This document shows, one piece after another, positions 39,390 to 49,267 of a stretch of DNA of 64,000 nt; the first letter of the stretch is position 1, and each line of letters starts with the position of its first letter. This stretch comes from Caulochytrium protostelioides (lineage: Eukaryota; Chytridiomycota; Caulochytriomycetes; Caulochytriales; Caulochytriaceae): NCBI GenBank assembly GCA_003615045.1, contig ML014147.1:62001-126000 (forward strand), in the 5' to 3' direction. The notes beneath the pieces were generated by a model. That model did no database searches. It was not told the DNA's origin and saw only the letters and a list, made by a program, of their open reading frames with translations. A program made the translations under genes and the position numbers.

Positions 39390-40904
39390 ATGGGCAATGC
39401 GGTCTCGGCGCAGCTGGCCGCGGCGCAGAAGTCCGGGGAGCTGGATCTCCAGAAATGGGGACTGAGTGCGCTGCCGAAGGGCATCAAGAAGTGCAAGAAG
39501 GTCCGAACAATCAAAGTCGCCAACAACACGATCTCGGAGCTAAGCGAGGAGATCGGCGATCTGCCGTGCGTCGAAGAAATCGACGCGAGCAGCAATGTCA
39601 TTATTGATTTCCCGCGCTGCCTGCCAGCTGGCCTGCTTCGGCTGAACTTGGCTAAAAACCGACTGTTTGTCGGCTCGCTGGACATCACGGGTGTCCAGCT
39701 CGCCTCGCTCGTCTACCTTGACCTGAGCGAGAACCAGATCGAGTCGCTGCCGGACGAGTTCGGCTTGCTCCAGGTCAAGGAACTCCGACTCAACAACAAC
39801 TCGTTCACCAGTATCCCTGCGAGCGTGTTCGAAATCGCGACCCTACAGACGCTGATCATGAGCCATAATAAGATCCGCATCGTGACGTCGGACCTGATCC
39901 GTCTGCGTCAGCTGCGCAGCTTGGACCTCGCGAGCAACCTGATCAGCAAGCTGCCCGACAACATCGGCAAGATGGCCGCGCTTCAGAAGCTGATTGTATG
40001 CAACAACGCGCTGCACGGAATGCCCGAGACGCTTGGCGAGCTGACGAATCTGGAGCACATTGACATCAGCGAGAACCAGCAGCTCGAGATGCTGCCCACG
40101 AACCTGAGTAAGCTGCGCTTGCTCCGCCGGTTCGCGCTGCGGAACACGCGGATCCAGCAGATCCCGGACGCGGTCGCCAACTGGAGCCAGCTTGAGGAGC
40201 TCGACTGCCGCGAGAACCCGCAGATGGACCATTTCCCCGAGGGCCTCGTCTACTGCACGAAACTCGTGCGGCTCGATGCCGCTGGGTGTTCGATCAAGTC
40301 GCTCCCGGACCTGTTCGGTAACCTGACGATGATGCGGCATATGGACCTACGCCGCAATCAGCTCAACTCGTTTGCGATCCCGAGTTCCATCTCGCGCATG
40401 CAACGTTTGATGCATCTCTACATGAGCAACAACTCCATCCAGGTGCTGCCGGACGAGTTCTCGAACTTGGTCAACCTGCTCGAGCTGGACCTGAGCTACA
40501 ACCTTATCATCAGCCTGCCCGAGGAGATCGGTCAGCTGACCAAGCTGGAGCGGCTGTTTCTGAACAACAACAAACTCGAGTCGATCCCGCCCTCGATCAA
40601 GCATCTGAGCAATCTCACCGTGCTGGAAGTCCGCGCCAACCTCCTCAACAAGCTGCCCTCCGAGATGGGCCAGCTGTGCAACCTGCGCACGCTCGATTTG
40701 CACCAGAACCGGCTGAACATCCTGCCGCCCGAGATGTGGATCTTGGACCAGTTGACGATCCTCGACCTCCGCGACAACCCGCTCGACTCGCCGCCGCGCA
40801 ACGTGGTGGTTCAAGGCATTCCGGCCACGCTAGCCCATCTCAAAGTCCAGGCCCTCAAGAAGGACAAGGAGAAGCTCCAGGGCGGCGTTCGCGAGGCCCA
40901 CTAG
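39390..40904 (+). CDS. Myristoylatable leucine-rich-repeat protein, LRRC57-like but twice as long
   Basis: The protein has 504 residues, nearly all leucine-rich repeats of about 23 residues, of the SDS22/Shoc2-like plant-animal-fungal type (LxxLPxxIGxLxxL). It opens MGNAVSAQLAAAQKSGELDL, with Gly2 and Ser6, a good N-myristoylation signal. The same opening pattern (MGN, AQK.G...L) is typical of animal LRRC57, which is only about 240 residues. I count around 17-18 repeats, for example LVYLDLSENQIESLPDEFGL, LRSLDLASNLISKLPDNI and LLELDLSYNLIISLPEEI. It ends in a Lys-rich helix (LKKDKEKLQGG). There is no kinase, GTPase, adenylate cyclase or membrane domain. I infer a membrane-attached scaffold. 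The ATG at 39390 has a GCCGCCGCCATGG context. Confidence 0.8.
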   Translation: MGNAVSAQLAAAQKSGELDLQKWGLSALPKGIKKCKKVRTIKVANNTISELSEEIGDLPCVEEIDASSNVIIDFPRCLPAGLLRLNLAKNRLFVGSLDITGVQLASLVYLDLSENQIESLPDEFGLLQVKELRLNNNSFTSIPASVFEIATLQTLIMSHNKIRIVTSDLIRLRQLRSLDLASNLISKLPDNIGKMAALQKLIVCNNALHGMPETLGELTNLEHIDISENQQLEMLPTNLSKLRLLRRFALRNTRIQQIPDAVANWSQLEELDCRENPQMDHFPEGLVYCTKLVRLDAAGCSIKSLPDLFGNLTMMRHMDLRRNQLNSFAIPSSISRMQRLMHLYMSNNSIQVLPDEFSNLVNLLELDLSYNLIISLPEEIGQLTKLERLFLNNNKLESIPPSIKHLSNLTVLEVRANLLNKLPSEMGQLCNLRTLDLHQNRLNILPPEMWILDQLTILDLRDNPLDSPPRNVVVQGIPATLAHLKVQALKKDKEKLQGGVREAH

Positions 40905-41348
40905 AACGGCACACGTCCACTGCAGACGCACCCGCGTCTAGCGACGACTTTCCGTCAGTCTTCTTTCACGGCCGTTGCCGTGGTAGGTGCACCCATGCCA
41001 TACCATACCATCACAACACTGTGGGGATTTAAAACGTAATATTTAGGTCAGTGCGGATGAAAAAAGAAAGAGCGAGCGAAAGAGAGAAGCGTGAATGATG
41101 AGAGGTGGGACGCATTGTGAACGCTCACGAGACGGCGTGGCACGCGGCATGCCGTCGCACAAAATCTCCCCCGACGGGAGATACGTGGAGAGAATCAAAG
41201 AAGAAAGGCAGAATACAGGCGTGGAGGGTGGTGGACAAATGACGCTGAGACGTTCGCCGGGATCATCGAACATCCCCACCAGCAAAAGGGGGGGAATGGC
41301 CCATCGATCAGGGGCCCATTCCGGGCTGAAGGCAACGCATGGGCGCGT
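40905..41348. other. Convergent 3' region between the LRR gene and eIF3i
   Basis: This moderately AT-rich spacer has TTTAAAACGTAATATTTAGG at about 41027-41046, probably transcript-end signals. No gene is seen. Confidence 0.4.
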
Positions 41349-43248
41349 TTAGCGGCCGTCGGTGTTGCGGAGCGACTCGCCGTCGTACTTGAACTTGAAG
41401 TATGAGGGGTCGAAGTGGTGGAGACGGATGTAACCGTCCTCACCGCCCGAGGCGAAGCCGCGGCCCTCCGGGTGGAAGGCGAGGGTGTTGATGGGACCGA
41501 AGTGGCCCTTGATGCGGGCGATCTCCTCCTCGAAGACGAGGTGGAAGATGCGGGCCTCGAATTTCCCCTGGCGGGCCGACGTGGTCGTGACGCCCATGGC
41601 GTCCTGACCACCGCCGATGACGAGGTGGTTGCGAATGGGGCTCGGGCTCGCCGAGTTGACCGGACGGTCGGTCTTGAAGGTTTTAAGGTGCTTGCGCGTG
41701 GCTGAGTCGTAGATGTGAGCCGTGTTGTCTTTGGAGGCGGTCACAAAGAAGGTCTTGTCCTTCGACATCTGGAGATCCTGCACACGGCCGGTATGGTTGG
41801 TGACGGATTCGATGAGCGCGCCGGTCACCGGGTCCCAGATCGAGATCGTGCCGTTCTCGTGGCCCGCAACGATGAAGGCGTTGAGGTCGCCCCAGGTGGC
41901 GATAGTGACTTTGGACATGTCGTCCGGGATCGCAATGATCAGCTCAGCGTCCGCCGTCTGTTGTGTCGAGTCCTCGGCGATCTTGACGATGTGGATGGAG
42001 GACTTGCGGCCCATACGGGAGTCAGTCACGATCAGCGCCTGCTGGTCGCCCATGGCCCACGCAACGCTGAGCACCGGCACGACCATGTCCCACTTAAAGA
42101 GGTTCTTGCCGGTCATCACCTCCCAGAGGAAGCAGCAGCCGTCACCGGACGCGGTGAGCAGGCGCTTGGAGTGGTAGTCGACATCGAGGTCCCAGATCGT
42201 ACCGTTGTGGCCATCGAACGTGCCGATGCGCTCGCCGTTGTGCGAGTACCACACATTGGCCAGCTTGTCCTTCGACGCCGAAAAGAGCAAGTCACCTTCA
42301 CGGTTGTACTTGATCTTCGTGAGCGGACGCTCTTGACCGCGAAGAAGAATCGGGAGCTACCATCGTGAACAAAAAAGGAAATGGATCAAAGAACAATCAT
42401 GCGAAAAACGAAGGTGAGTGGCATGATTTCATTCCTGACGTGAGGCAATGGCGAAGGCGATGGAACCGGCATCGACTACCGACTCATGTGAGCATGCGAC
42501 GGTGGTCCCTTTGTAAAGAACGTCGATCCTTCGTTGGGAGACTGCCTTGGCCCGTATTCGGCGTAAGCACAGCATCGCATCGTCGGTTCGAACGCATCGA
42601 GACTGCCTTCAGCGCAACGAGAGAGCGCTGCGGAGAAGGCAGATTCACCTATCACCAGCTGTCAACCAGGTTGTGCAGGACGAAGCCATCGCCCCGCAAG
42701 CAGAAGATGCGATGCGCGAACGTAGATGGGCCACGTGACCTACAACGCCAAGTCAACCCCGCCAGGTGTCGGCATAATGCATCGGGCCTGCGGGACCAGA
42801 GACCGTCGATGAGCCGTGCAGTGCCTGTCGGGGTGCCGCGGTGTAGCCCGAGGACCGCGAGTAGAGCGGATGACTCCGTATCGACGTGGCAGCACGATGG
42901 AACGGGACCGGCGCGGATGGCCCTCTACCGTCACGCAGCACGCGTAGCCCGTGGACCACCGGGATGCGCGGTGGATGGACAAGGGTCTCCATCATGCGCC
43001 AGGATGCAGAATGCCGCCGGTGGACGGCGCCCGCATCCACGCAGGAGAGCCATCGGCTCCTTCTCTGGGCGGCAGAGGCTCCCGTCCTGATGCTGGTGCC
43101 GATGCCGATACCAGGCCAGGTCGAGGGCTCGGCCCATCGGGCTTCTCCGACGTTGGCGCGAGGTCGAGGTTGAAGCCAAGGCCGAGCCCAAGGCGGCTGA
43201 ATGCTTTTGATGCTTCTGGATGCTCCTTGGCAAAGGAAGCTTTACCAT
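41349..43248 (-). CDS. TIF34: Translation initiation factor eIF3 subunit i (Tif34), with a probable one-codon first exon
   Basis: The WD40-propeller subunit of eIF3 acts in 43S preinitiation complexes. Exon 2 (42356-41349, 335 codons) begins LPILLRGQERPLTKIKYNRE, the family's N-terminus lacking only its Met. It continues through NVWYSHNGERIGTFDGHNG, FFVTASKDNTAHIYD, VIGGGQDAMGVTTTSARQGK, KGHFGPINTLAFHPEGR and GGEDGYIRLHHFDPSYF to the stop. Directly before it stands a TAG stop that also makes a CT-rich plus TAG splice acceptor (42359-42357). So the start codon must be in an upstream exon. The best candidate is the ATG at 43248-43246 in a perfect GCCACCATG context, immediately followed by GTAAAG. 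This gives an 889-base intron and a 336-residue protein. eIF3i identity is firm; exon 1 is inferred. Confidence 0.93.
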
Positions 43249-44847
43249 GGTGGCGGGATACGGGGGGAAGTGGTGGTGGTGGTGGTCGGAAGCGCGGCGA
43301 ATGCGGGGGGGGGGGATGTGTGACAACGAAGCGACCGAGAAGGCGTCACGAGGTGGCAGCGGAAGGAGCGTTACGGATAGAACGCACGTGGTCGGACGTG
43401 CGCATCCGTGCTCAATCGAGAGCCCGGAGCGGAGCTGACACTGATGGCCGTTTATTGGCGTCCGGCGCCGCATCCTCGCTCGTCAACGTGGACGCTGAGG
43501 CCGGTCGCCGCGTGTCCCGGACCCTTCACGCTTTCGCGCGTCGCGGCCGCCGGTGCGGTCCGTGAGGCTCGTGCGGCCTCCGAAACGGCGAGTCAGCGAC
43601 AGGAACGAGCATGCCTCTCGCTCTCGCTGGCCCTTGCTGGACGACGCACCCGAGAGTCCGCCAGCGACGGTCCGAGCGGCACCCCCGGTGGCGGCGGCGG
43701 CCAGCGGGGGCAGGGGCTCGGAGCGTCGCGAGCCTGCCAGCCTGATGGCAGGCGCGCTCGTCAGGGTGGCGGAGAGCCGTCGGCTGCGCCAGGCGCTCCA
43801 TCGCGCCTGTGCCCTGTCCCGGTATGCGCGCGCGTGCGCTCTCGCCCTCTCTCGCTCGCTCGCTCGCCCTCTCTCTCTCTCTCCTTGGCTCGACGCGTCG
43901 GCAAGCCAACGGTCGACGTGCCGACCGTCCGGCCCCACGAGCGCCCACGCTACCACCAAGGCCAAGGCCAATGCCCGCGCTGCTTGCGGCCCGACGGGCC
44001 GCTCGCCCGCTCCCGACGGGGCTTGGCCGCTCCCGCGTCCGCCGCCACGGCGTCGGGCTGGCTCCCGGGTATTCCTTTCCGCGTCAAGCACCTGCGGAAC
44101 CCCGACATGGCTGGAGCGGCGCATGGGCGTCGCGGCGTGGCGAAGGGGCTCAGCCATGGATCCCATCCCACCCATCGCGTCGCTCACGCGTCGCGTCAGC
44201 CGATACAACGGCGACGCCGGCCATCGCGAGGATGCGCGCTGGTGCTCGCCACCGCGATCGCCCCTGTTGGCGCCGGTCACAGGGTCCAGGCCGCCAGCCG
44301 CTGGCCAACGTGACCCGCTGACCGGGAAGGCAATGCCGAGCATCGGCGATGCCGAGGCATCTCACGGATGGGCCGCCCCCGGTCCCATGCTCCATGCTCC
44401 ATGCTCCATGCTCCATGCTCCATGCTCCAGGCTCCAGGCTCCAGGCTCCAGGCTCCAGGCTCCATGTCCGATTTTCGGCGGAAGCCGCCAAGCCATGCAG
44501 GGGCGCGCCCATCGGGCCACCACGCGGCGCACCGCGGGGCGGAGTTACGCTTGCTCAGCAGCCGAGGCGTGGACGCCGTGCGGCACCCGCGAGACAACGC
44601 GGAGGCCACGGGTCCAACGGGGCAGGTCCTGGTCTCACCCCTAGAAGCCAAACCATACTGTGTCCAGGTCAGGCCACGTCGTCTGATCCCTTCGTCGGCC
44701 ATGAAGCGAGGGCCGGTGCTCCCGGAGCCCGCGGTCGGCCGCGGATCGCCTCATCTCGGACTCGCCAAGCAAGTGTGACGCGACGACACGGCGTGCCACG
44801 CCGCGGCAACTACGACCACTGGACCACTTGCTCGAGACGTCCGCGCC
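43249..44847. other. Divergent intergenic region between eIF3i and the SAM carrier
   Basis: No gene is supported. G-rich runs (GGGGGGGG near 43305) and CT-rich runs (CTCTCTCTCTCT near 43870) occur, plus the heptamer array at 44386-44462. Ser/Arg-rich frames here are composition artefacts. Confidence 0.45.
44386..44462. repeat. Heptamer tandem array, six CATGCTC then five CAGGCTC
   Basis: Eleven uninterrupted 7-base units occur. The first six read CATGCTC and the last five CAGGCTC, a clean switch that shows block amplification after a point change. Confidence 0.95.
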
Positions 44848-46101
44848 ATGGAAGGCCTCGCGCCCACCGATCGTGAGCAGGCCGATGCGCTCCCGCGCCA
44901 GAGCCGTCGCGCCGTCGGCCATCCCAGCGGGCCTCCTGCCGCCGCCGCCGCCGCCGCCGGCCAAGCCGCCAGCGCGCCGTTCCCGTGGCAAGCCAGTCTA
45001 ACGGCTGGCTGTCTCGCAGGCCTTGCGACCGACGCCGGCCTCTTTCCGCTGGACACGCTCAAGACCCGCGCGCAGGCCCGCGGCGGGTTCCTCGCGCACG
45101 GCGGCTTCCGCGGCATCTACCGCGGCCTCGGCGGCGCCGTCGCCGGCAGCATCCCGTCTGCAGGCGCGTACTTTGTCGCATACGACGCCGCCAAAGCCTG
45201 GTTCCACGGCCGCGCCGAGACGCGTGCGTCGGCGGCGGCGTCGGCGGCCGGGGCCGGGGCCGCGCCAGCGCCGCGGGACGACGCGGCGCTCCCGATCGCG
45301 CAGATCATGCTGGCGGCGAGCGTCGGCGAGTTCATTGCGTGCACGATCCGCGTGCCCTTCGAAGTCGTCAAGCAGCGGCTCCAGACCTCTGTACCCGCGG
45401 CGGCAGCGCCCACGGCCGCCGCCGCCGCCGCCATTGCCGCCATCGCCTCCCCCCTGCCGCCGCCGCTCGCCACGACGCGCAGCGTCATCCAAGCCATCCG
45501 CCGCGCCGAGGGCTACCGCGGATTCTACCGCGGCTGGGGCATCACTCTGATCCGCGAGATCCCCTTCACCTGCCTCCAGTTCCCGCTGTACGAGGTCTTC
45601 CGCGGCATGGTCGTGCGCCACAACGCCGCCGTGCGCCCCCGCGCCGACGCCGACGACACCCCGTCCATCACCCCGCTCCAGGCCGCCGGCTGCGGCGCGC
45701 TCTCGGGGGCGCTCGCGGGCTGGGTCACGACGCCGCTCGACGTCTTGAAGACCCGCGTCATGACGATGGCGCTCGCCACGGCCGCTCCGGGCGGCGGCGG
45801 CGGCGGCGGCGGCGGCGTTGGCGGCGGCGTGGCGCCCGCGCCTCGGCGGCCGCTCGCGCGGGCCTGGCAGGAACTCCGGGAGGACGCGCTCGCCGCGGCG
45901 CGGCAGGAGGCGGCGGCCCGGGGGCGTGCGACGCCCGCCCGCGGCGCGGCCGGCTGGACGACAGCGCGGCTGCTGTTCGCCGGGGCCGCGCCGCGCGTCG
46001 TCTGGATCGCGCTCGGCGGCGCCCTCTTTCTCGGCGTCTACGAGGGCGTGCGGGCACGCTGGCCGCAGCCGGACGCCGCCCCCGCCGCCACGGACGCATA
46101 G
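44848..46101 (+). CDS. PET8: Mitochondrial S-adenosylmethionine carrier (Pet8/SLC25A26-like)
   Basis: The protein exchanges cytosolic S-adenosylmethionine for S-adenosylhomocysteine across the inner mitochondrial membrane. It has 417 residues and three carrier repeats, with signatures PLDTLKTR (about 68-75), PFEVVKQRLQ (about 170) and PLDVLKTR (about 297). The stretches GAYFVAYDAAK and REIPFTCLQFPLYE are typical of the SAM carrier subfamily. Family members are about 270-290 residues. Here the matrix loops are enlarged: an Ala/Gly loop around 128-150, an Ala/Pro loop around 178-205, and a Gly run plus Arg-rich helix around 310-375. The first 47 residues are an Ala/Pro-rich extension. The ATG at 44848 lies in GCCATGG. 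It is convergent with VAM7, with 123 bases between. Confidence 0.88.
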   Translation: MEGLAPTDREQADALPRQSRRAVGHPSGPPAAAAAAAGQAASAPFPWQASLTAGCLAGLATDAGLFPLDTLKTRAQARGGFLAHGGFRGIYRGLGGAVAGSIPSAGAYFVAYDAAKAWFHGRAETRASAAASAAGAGAAPAPRDDAALPIAQIMLAASVGEFIACTIRVPFEVVKQRLQTSVPAAAAPTAAAAAAIAAIASPLPPPLATTRSVIQAIRRAEGYRGFYRGWGITLIREIPFTCLQFPLYEVFRGMVVRHNAAVRPRADADDTPSITPLQAAGCGALSGALAGWVTTPLDVLKTRVMTMALATAAPGGGGGGGGGVGGGVAPAPRRPLARAWQELREDALAAARQEAAARGRATPARGAAGWTTARLLFAGAAPRVVWIALGGALFLGVYEGVRARWPQPDAAPAATDA

Positions 46102-46137
46102 ACAACCCCCCGGTTCCGAATGGAGCCAGTCCCTGTA

Positions 46138-46143
46138 TTTATT
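46138..46143 (-). terminator. Probable poly(A) signal of VAM7
   Basis: AATAAA on the - strand lies about 82 bases beyond the VAM7 stop and only 37 bases past the stop of the convergent SAM carrier gene. The two 3' UTRs therefore probably overlap. Confidence 0.4.
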
Positions 46144-46224
46144 AGACCCGTAGAACGCAGAGAGAGACAGCGTGTGATGCCTCCGCCCCCGCGAATCGGC
46201 ATGTCAGCGGCGCGGACCAGGCGG

Positions 46225-47730
46225 CTAGCCCTTGAGGAAGGTGTTGGCCTTCGTCTGGACCGTCTTGACGCCGCTCTGGCCCTGGGTCACACCGGCATCC
46301 AGCTGGTCGATGATGCGGTCCTGCTTCTCGATCTCCTCGCCGATCGCGCGGCCCAGGTGCAGCTGCCGCCGGACCGTCGCGGCCAACAGATCCAGGCCCT
46401 GATCCTGCTCGGCAAACTTGTCCCGCTGCAGCTGCAGCAAGGCATCCGGCGTCGCCGCCGCCCGCGTCTCGTCCGTCTCGGCATGGACGTCGGTGATCGC
46501 GCCCGTCCGGCCAAACACCCGGCCGCTGCGCGCGCCGCTCGCCGGCGGGCCCGACAGCAGCTGCGCGTGCTGCTGCCGGTGCTGCGCCGTGCCGCCGGCA
46601 GCCCCGCCCGCCGCGTGACGCCTCGGCCAGGCGGCGTCCGCCGCCGCCGCCGCCGCCGCTGGTGACGATGGCCAGGCCGACCGGCCGGCCCCCGAGGCCC
46701 CGGCGGGCGTGACGGCGGGCCCGCCGCCGTGGAGCCCGACGTGCTGCGCGAGCCGGTCGTGCTCGACGCGCAGGTTGGCGACCATGTCGCCGCGGCGCGT
46801 GCGCTCGCCGGCCGTGAGGCCCGTGTAGGCGGCGCCCGGGAGCGGCTGTGGCGAAGAGGCGTCGTGGCGCGTGCCATGCGCCTTCGACGGCGGGCGAGCG
46901 GCGCCCGCCGGCGCCGACGGCGTCGTCGACGCGCCGTCCCAATCGAGGGCCGCCTGGAGCAGCACGATGCGCTGCTCGAGCAGGGCGAGGTGGCGCCGGG
47001 TCTTGAGGGCCACGCGGTGGCGGTCCATCGACGCCGTGCCCCCCGCGGCGGCGGCGGCCGAGGGCTGCGCGGTGGCTTTGATATCACGGACGAGATCGAG
47101 GGAGCAGGCGTAGAGGTGCTGCCACACGGGCGCGCTCAGCACAACGGGGTAGACGGATTCGGGCGCGTGCTCGGCGGCGGCGAACGCGCCCTCCGGGTGC
47201 TTCGCGTCGCGGGCGCCGCGCTGGAGGGACGCGTCGGCGGCTGCGAGCGCCGGCGGGAGGGCCGGCGTTTTGAGGAAGGCGTCCCACGGCGGCGCCGAGC
47301 GCCAGACCGGGTCGTCGGCATGGAGGATCGCCTGCAGATAGGCCTCGAGCTGCGCGCGGCGGTCTTCGAGCTGCGCAGGCGTCAGGCGCTGCCCAGGGAC
47401 GCGGCCGAGGCGCCAGTGGGACGGCGGCAGGCGCGCCGGCGGCCGCGGATCCGACGGGCGGCCGGCGGGCCGGGACGTTGGGTCGAGGGCGGCGCGGGCC
47501 TGGGACGCGTGCTGCGTCAGCGCGCGGTCGAGGGCGACGAACTCCTGGTAGCGTCGCGCGACGCGCCACTGCGCGATGAGCGACGTGAGCTGGATGGTGT
47601 ATGCGGTGTGCGCGCCGCCGGCGTGCGAGGCCGCGACGTGGGTGTAGGTGGGGATATGCAGCGTGCGCACGGCGAGATCGAGGCCGGGCGCGATGGCGGC
47701 GCCCGGTCCGACGAGGATCGGGGCCGCCAT
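46225..47730 (-). CDS. VAM7: PX-domain Qc-SNARE, Vam7-like
   Basis: This 501-residue soluble SNARE should act in vacuole fusion, held on membranes by PI3P. A PX domain covers about residues 15-165, with the basic motif VARRYQEFVALDRAL and, after a Pro/Arg loop, EDRRAQLEAYLQAIL. The middle is helical and Ala-rich with disordered stretches. The C-terminal 60 residues form a Qc-type SNARE motif (RDKFAEQDQGLDLLAATVRR, then EEIEKQDRIIDQLD). A Gln stands where the ionic-layer residue is expected. There is no C-terminal membrane anchor, matching Vam7. Length is greater than yeast Vam7 (about 316) because of the linkers. The ATG at 47730 (MAAPILVG) was preferred to the longer open frame. Confidence 0.85.
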   Translation of the reverse strand: MAAPILVGPGAAIAPGLDLAVRTLHIPTYTHVAASHAGGAHTAYTIQLTSLIAQWRVARRYQEFVALDRALTQHASQARAALDPTSRPAGRPSDPRPPARLPPSHWRLGRVPGQRLTPAQLEDRRAQLEAYLQAILHADDPVWRSAPPWDAFLKTPALPPALAAADASLQRGARDAKHPEGAFAAAEHAPESVYPVVLSAPVWQHLYACSLDLVRDIKATAQPSAAAAAGGTASMDRHRVALKTRRHLALLEQRIVLLQAALDWDGASTTPSAPAGAARPPSKAHGTRHDASSPQPLPGAAYTGLTAGERTRRGDMVANLRVEHDRLAQHVGLHGGGPAVTPAGASGAGRSAWPSSPAAAAAAADAAWPRRHAAGGAAGGTAQHRQQHAQLLSGPPASGARSGRVFGRTGAITDVHAETDETRAAATPDALLQLQRDKFAEQDQGLDLLAATVRRQLHLGRAIGEEIEKQDRIIDQLDAGVTQGQSGVKTVQTKANTFLKG

Positions 47731-48160
47731 CGTGGGTCCAACCGCGGGTCGCGGTGATCCACGATCCACGCACGCTCGAGACGCTCTTGGTGACACCGAT
47801 ACGTCAGCGGCGTCCCCTGCGTCGGGGACGTGTGAGACGTCGACTCCGTCGAATCCGTCGAGTGAATTCTGATCCGTCTCATCCGGCTTCCGAGATCTGG
47901 GACCGTGTCGGTCGCTGCCTCCGATCGGACGCTCAGGCGAGCAGTCGGTCGTGAGCGTGGTCGATTCAGGGCGTCGGACCAGGGTCCAGGATCAGTCGGC
48001 AGACCGGCGTGATCGGTGGCAAGACAGATGGGATGCTGTGGAGTGCCGTGGCATGTCGGGATCGGCCGCGAGGTCCCGTCGAGCGAAGGGCCACGTGGGT
48101 GCTCAGGAAAGCCGTTCCTACCGCCGCCGAGGTGCAGGACCCACTGCCGGCCGCGCCAGG

Positions 48161-48200
48161 ATACGATACGATACGATACGATACGATACGATACGATACG
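48161..48200. repeat. Eight perfect ATACG pentamers
   Basis: Forty bases read ATACG eight times without error. Confidence 0.97.
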
Positions 48201-48749
48201 CGCAAGAAGACGTCCGACGCAGAGTGGCATCAGGAGACGCCATCGAGGGTCGTTGCCAGCGCTGGTGCACGGCGGCGGCGGCGGCTCCGCCGAGTCGGTC
48301 GCCGAGCCCCGAGCCCCGATCGCGGGTCCAGGACGTCGGCGGCGTGCCGTGTGGGCTGCGCCACGCCACCGACGCACCGCCGTGGCTTGGGGATGCGGCG
48401 TCGCTGTCGCGGCGTCCTCTGCGAGGATGCCGCGACGAACGGTCCACGGCCATCATGATCCATGACGGCTGCACGATGCACGGTGGGCCATACCGCGCGG
48501 GCCAGCGGCGAAACCAGCTCCCCACCAGACTCTTCAGGATCGTCGCGTCCACCGCCATCCATGCGATGGTCCTGTCGGTCCTGTTGGGCATTGACGTGTC
48601 GATGGGCACGATGCTCGCCGGTTGCGTCCCTGCCTGCACCATGGACGCAGTGCCACGAGAGCCATCATGAATGAATCGGCAGCGCGGGCGATCGCAGCCA
48701 ACGTAGACCGGTGGAGCATGTCCATGATCGAAGCCGCGCCTTCTCTCCT

Positions 48750-48874
48750 CAACGCAACGCAATGTAATGTAATCCCATGCAATCCAATGCAATGCAATTC
48801 AATGCAATCCAATGCAATCCAATGCAATTCAATCCAATGCATGGAAATGCATTTCCATGCATTGCAATGCAATG
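48750..48874. repeat. AATGC/AATCC/AATTC pentamer array
   Basis: A run of 5-base units, mainly AATGC with AATCC, AATTC and AATGT variants, fills about 120 bases. It is strikingly less GC-rich than the surroundings and ends in the palindrome at 48835-48864. Confidence 0.9.
48835..48864. repeat. Perfect 30-base palindrome
   Basis: The arms read CAATGCATGGAAATG and CATTTCCATGCATTG with no spacer and no mismatch. The sequence contains ATGCAT three times. It could extrude as a cruciform. Confidence 0.9.
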
Positions 48875-49214
48875 CATACGGCCATCTGCTCCGCGATCAC
48901 GGCGATGGAACGTGATGGAACGTGATCGAACACGCCGTCGATCGCCGCCGTGGGGGTCGATGGCGTGAACGCTTGGCGCGGCGCCTCCCTCCCTCGTCGG
49001 CCGCCCAGCCAGCGACGAGCGGCGGCGCTGCTTGGACACGTCGCCGCGGCGCCCGCTGCCACAGACATCCCGCGAAGCCGCCGGACCGGGCCCACCCGCA
49101 CGATCCACCACGGCGGCCCGGCGCCCGCGGGAGGCGACGCGCCCTCGAGCGTTCCGGCAACCGGCCACGGCGGCCGGCGGGCGCAGCGGCAGGACATGGC
49201 GCGGCCCGGTCGAG

Positions 49215-49267
49215 CCGGACGCGGCGTGGCCGGACGCGGCGTGGCCGGACGCGGCGTGGCCGGACGC
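49215..49267. repeat. 15-base tandem array, CCGGACGCGGCGTGG
   Basis: Three perfect 15-base copies and a partial fourth occur in tandem. Confidence 0.92.

Noticed and set aside
42580-42610. GGTTCGAAC resembling a tRNA T-loop
   Set aside because: No A box, acceptor stem or anticodon arm could be paired around it.
48750-48874. Telomere-like or centromeric satellite
   Set aside because: Unit is AATGC/AATCC, not TTAGGG-type, only about 120 bases and flanked by ordinary genes.
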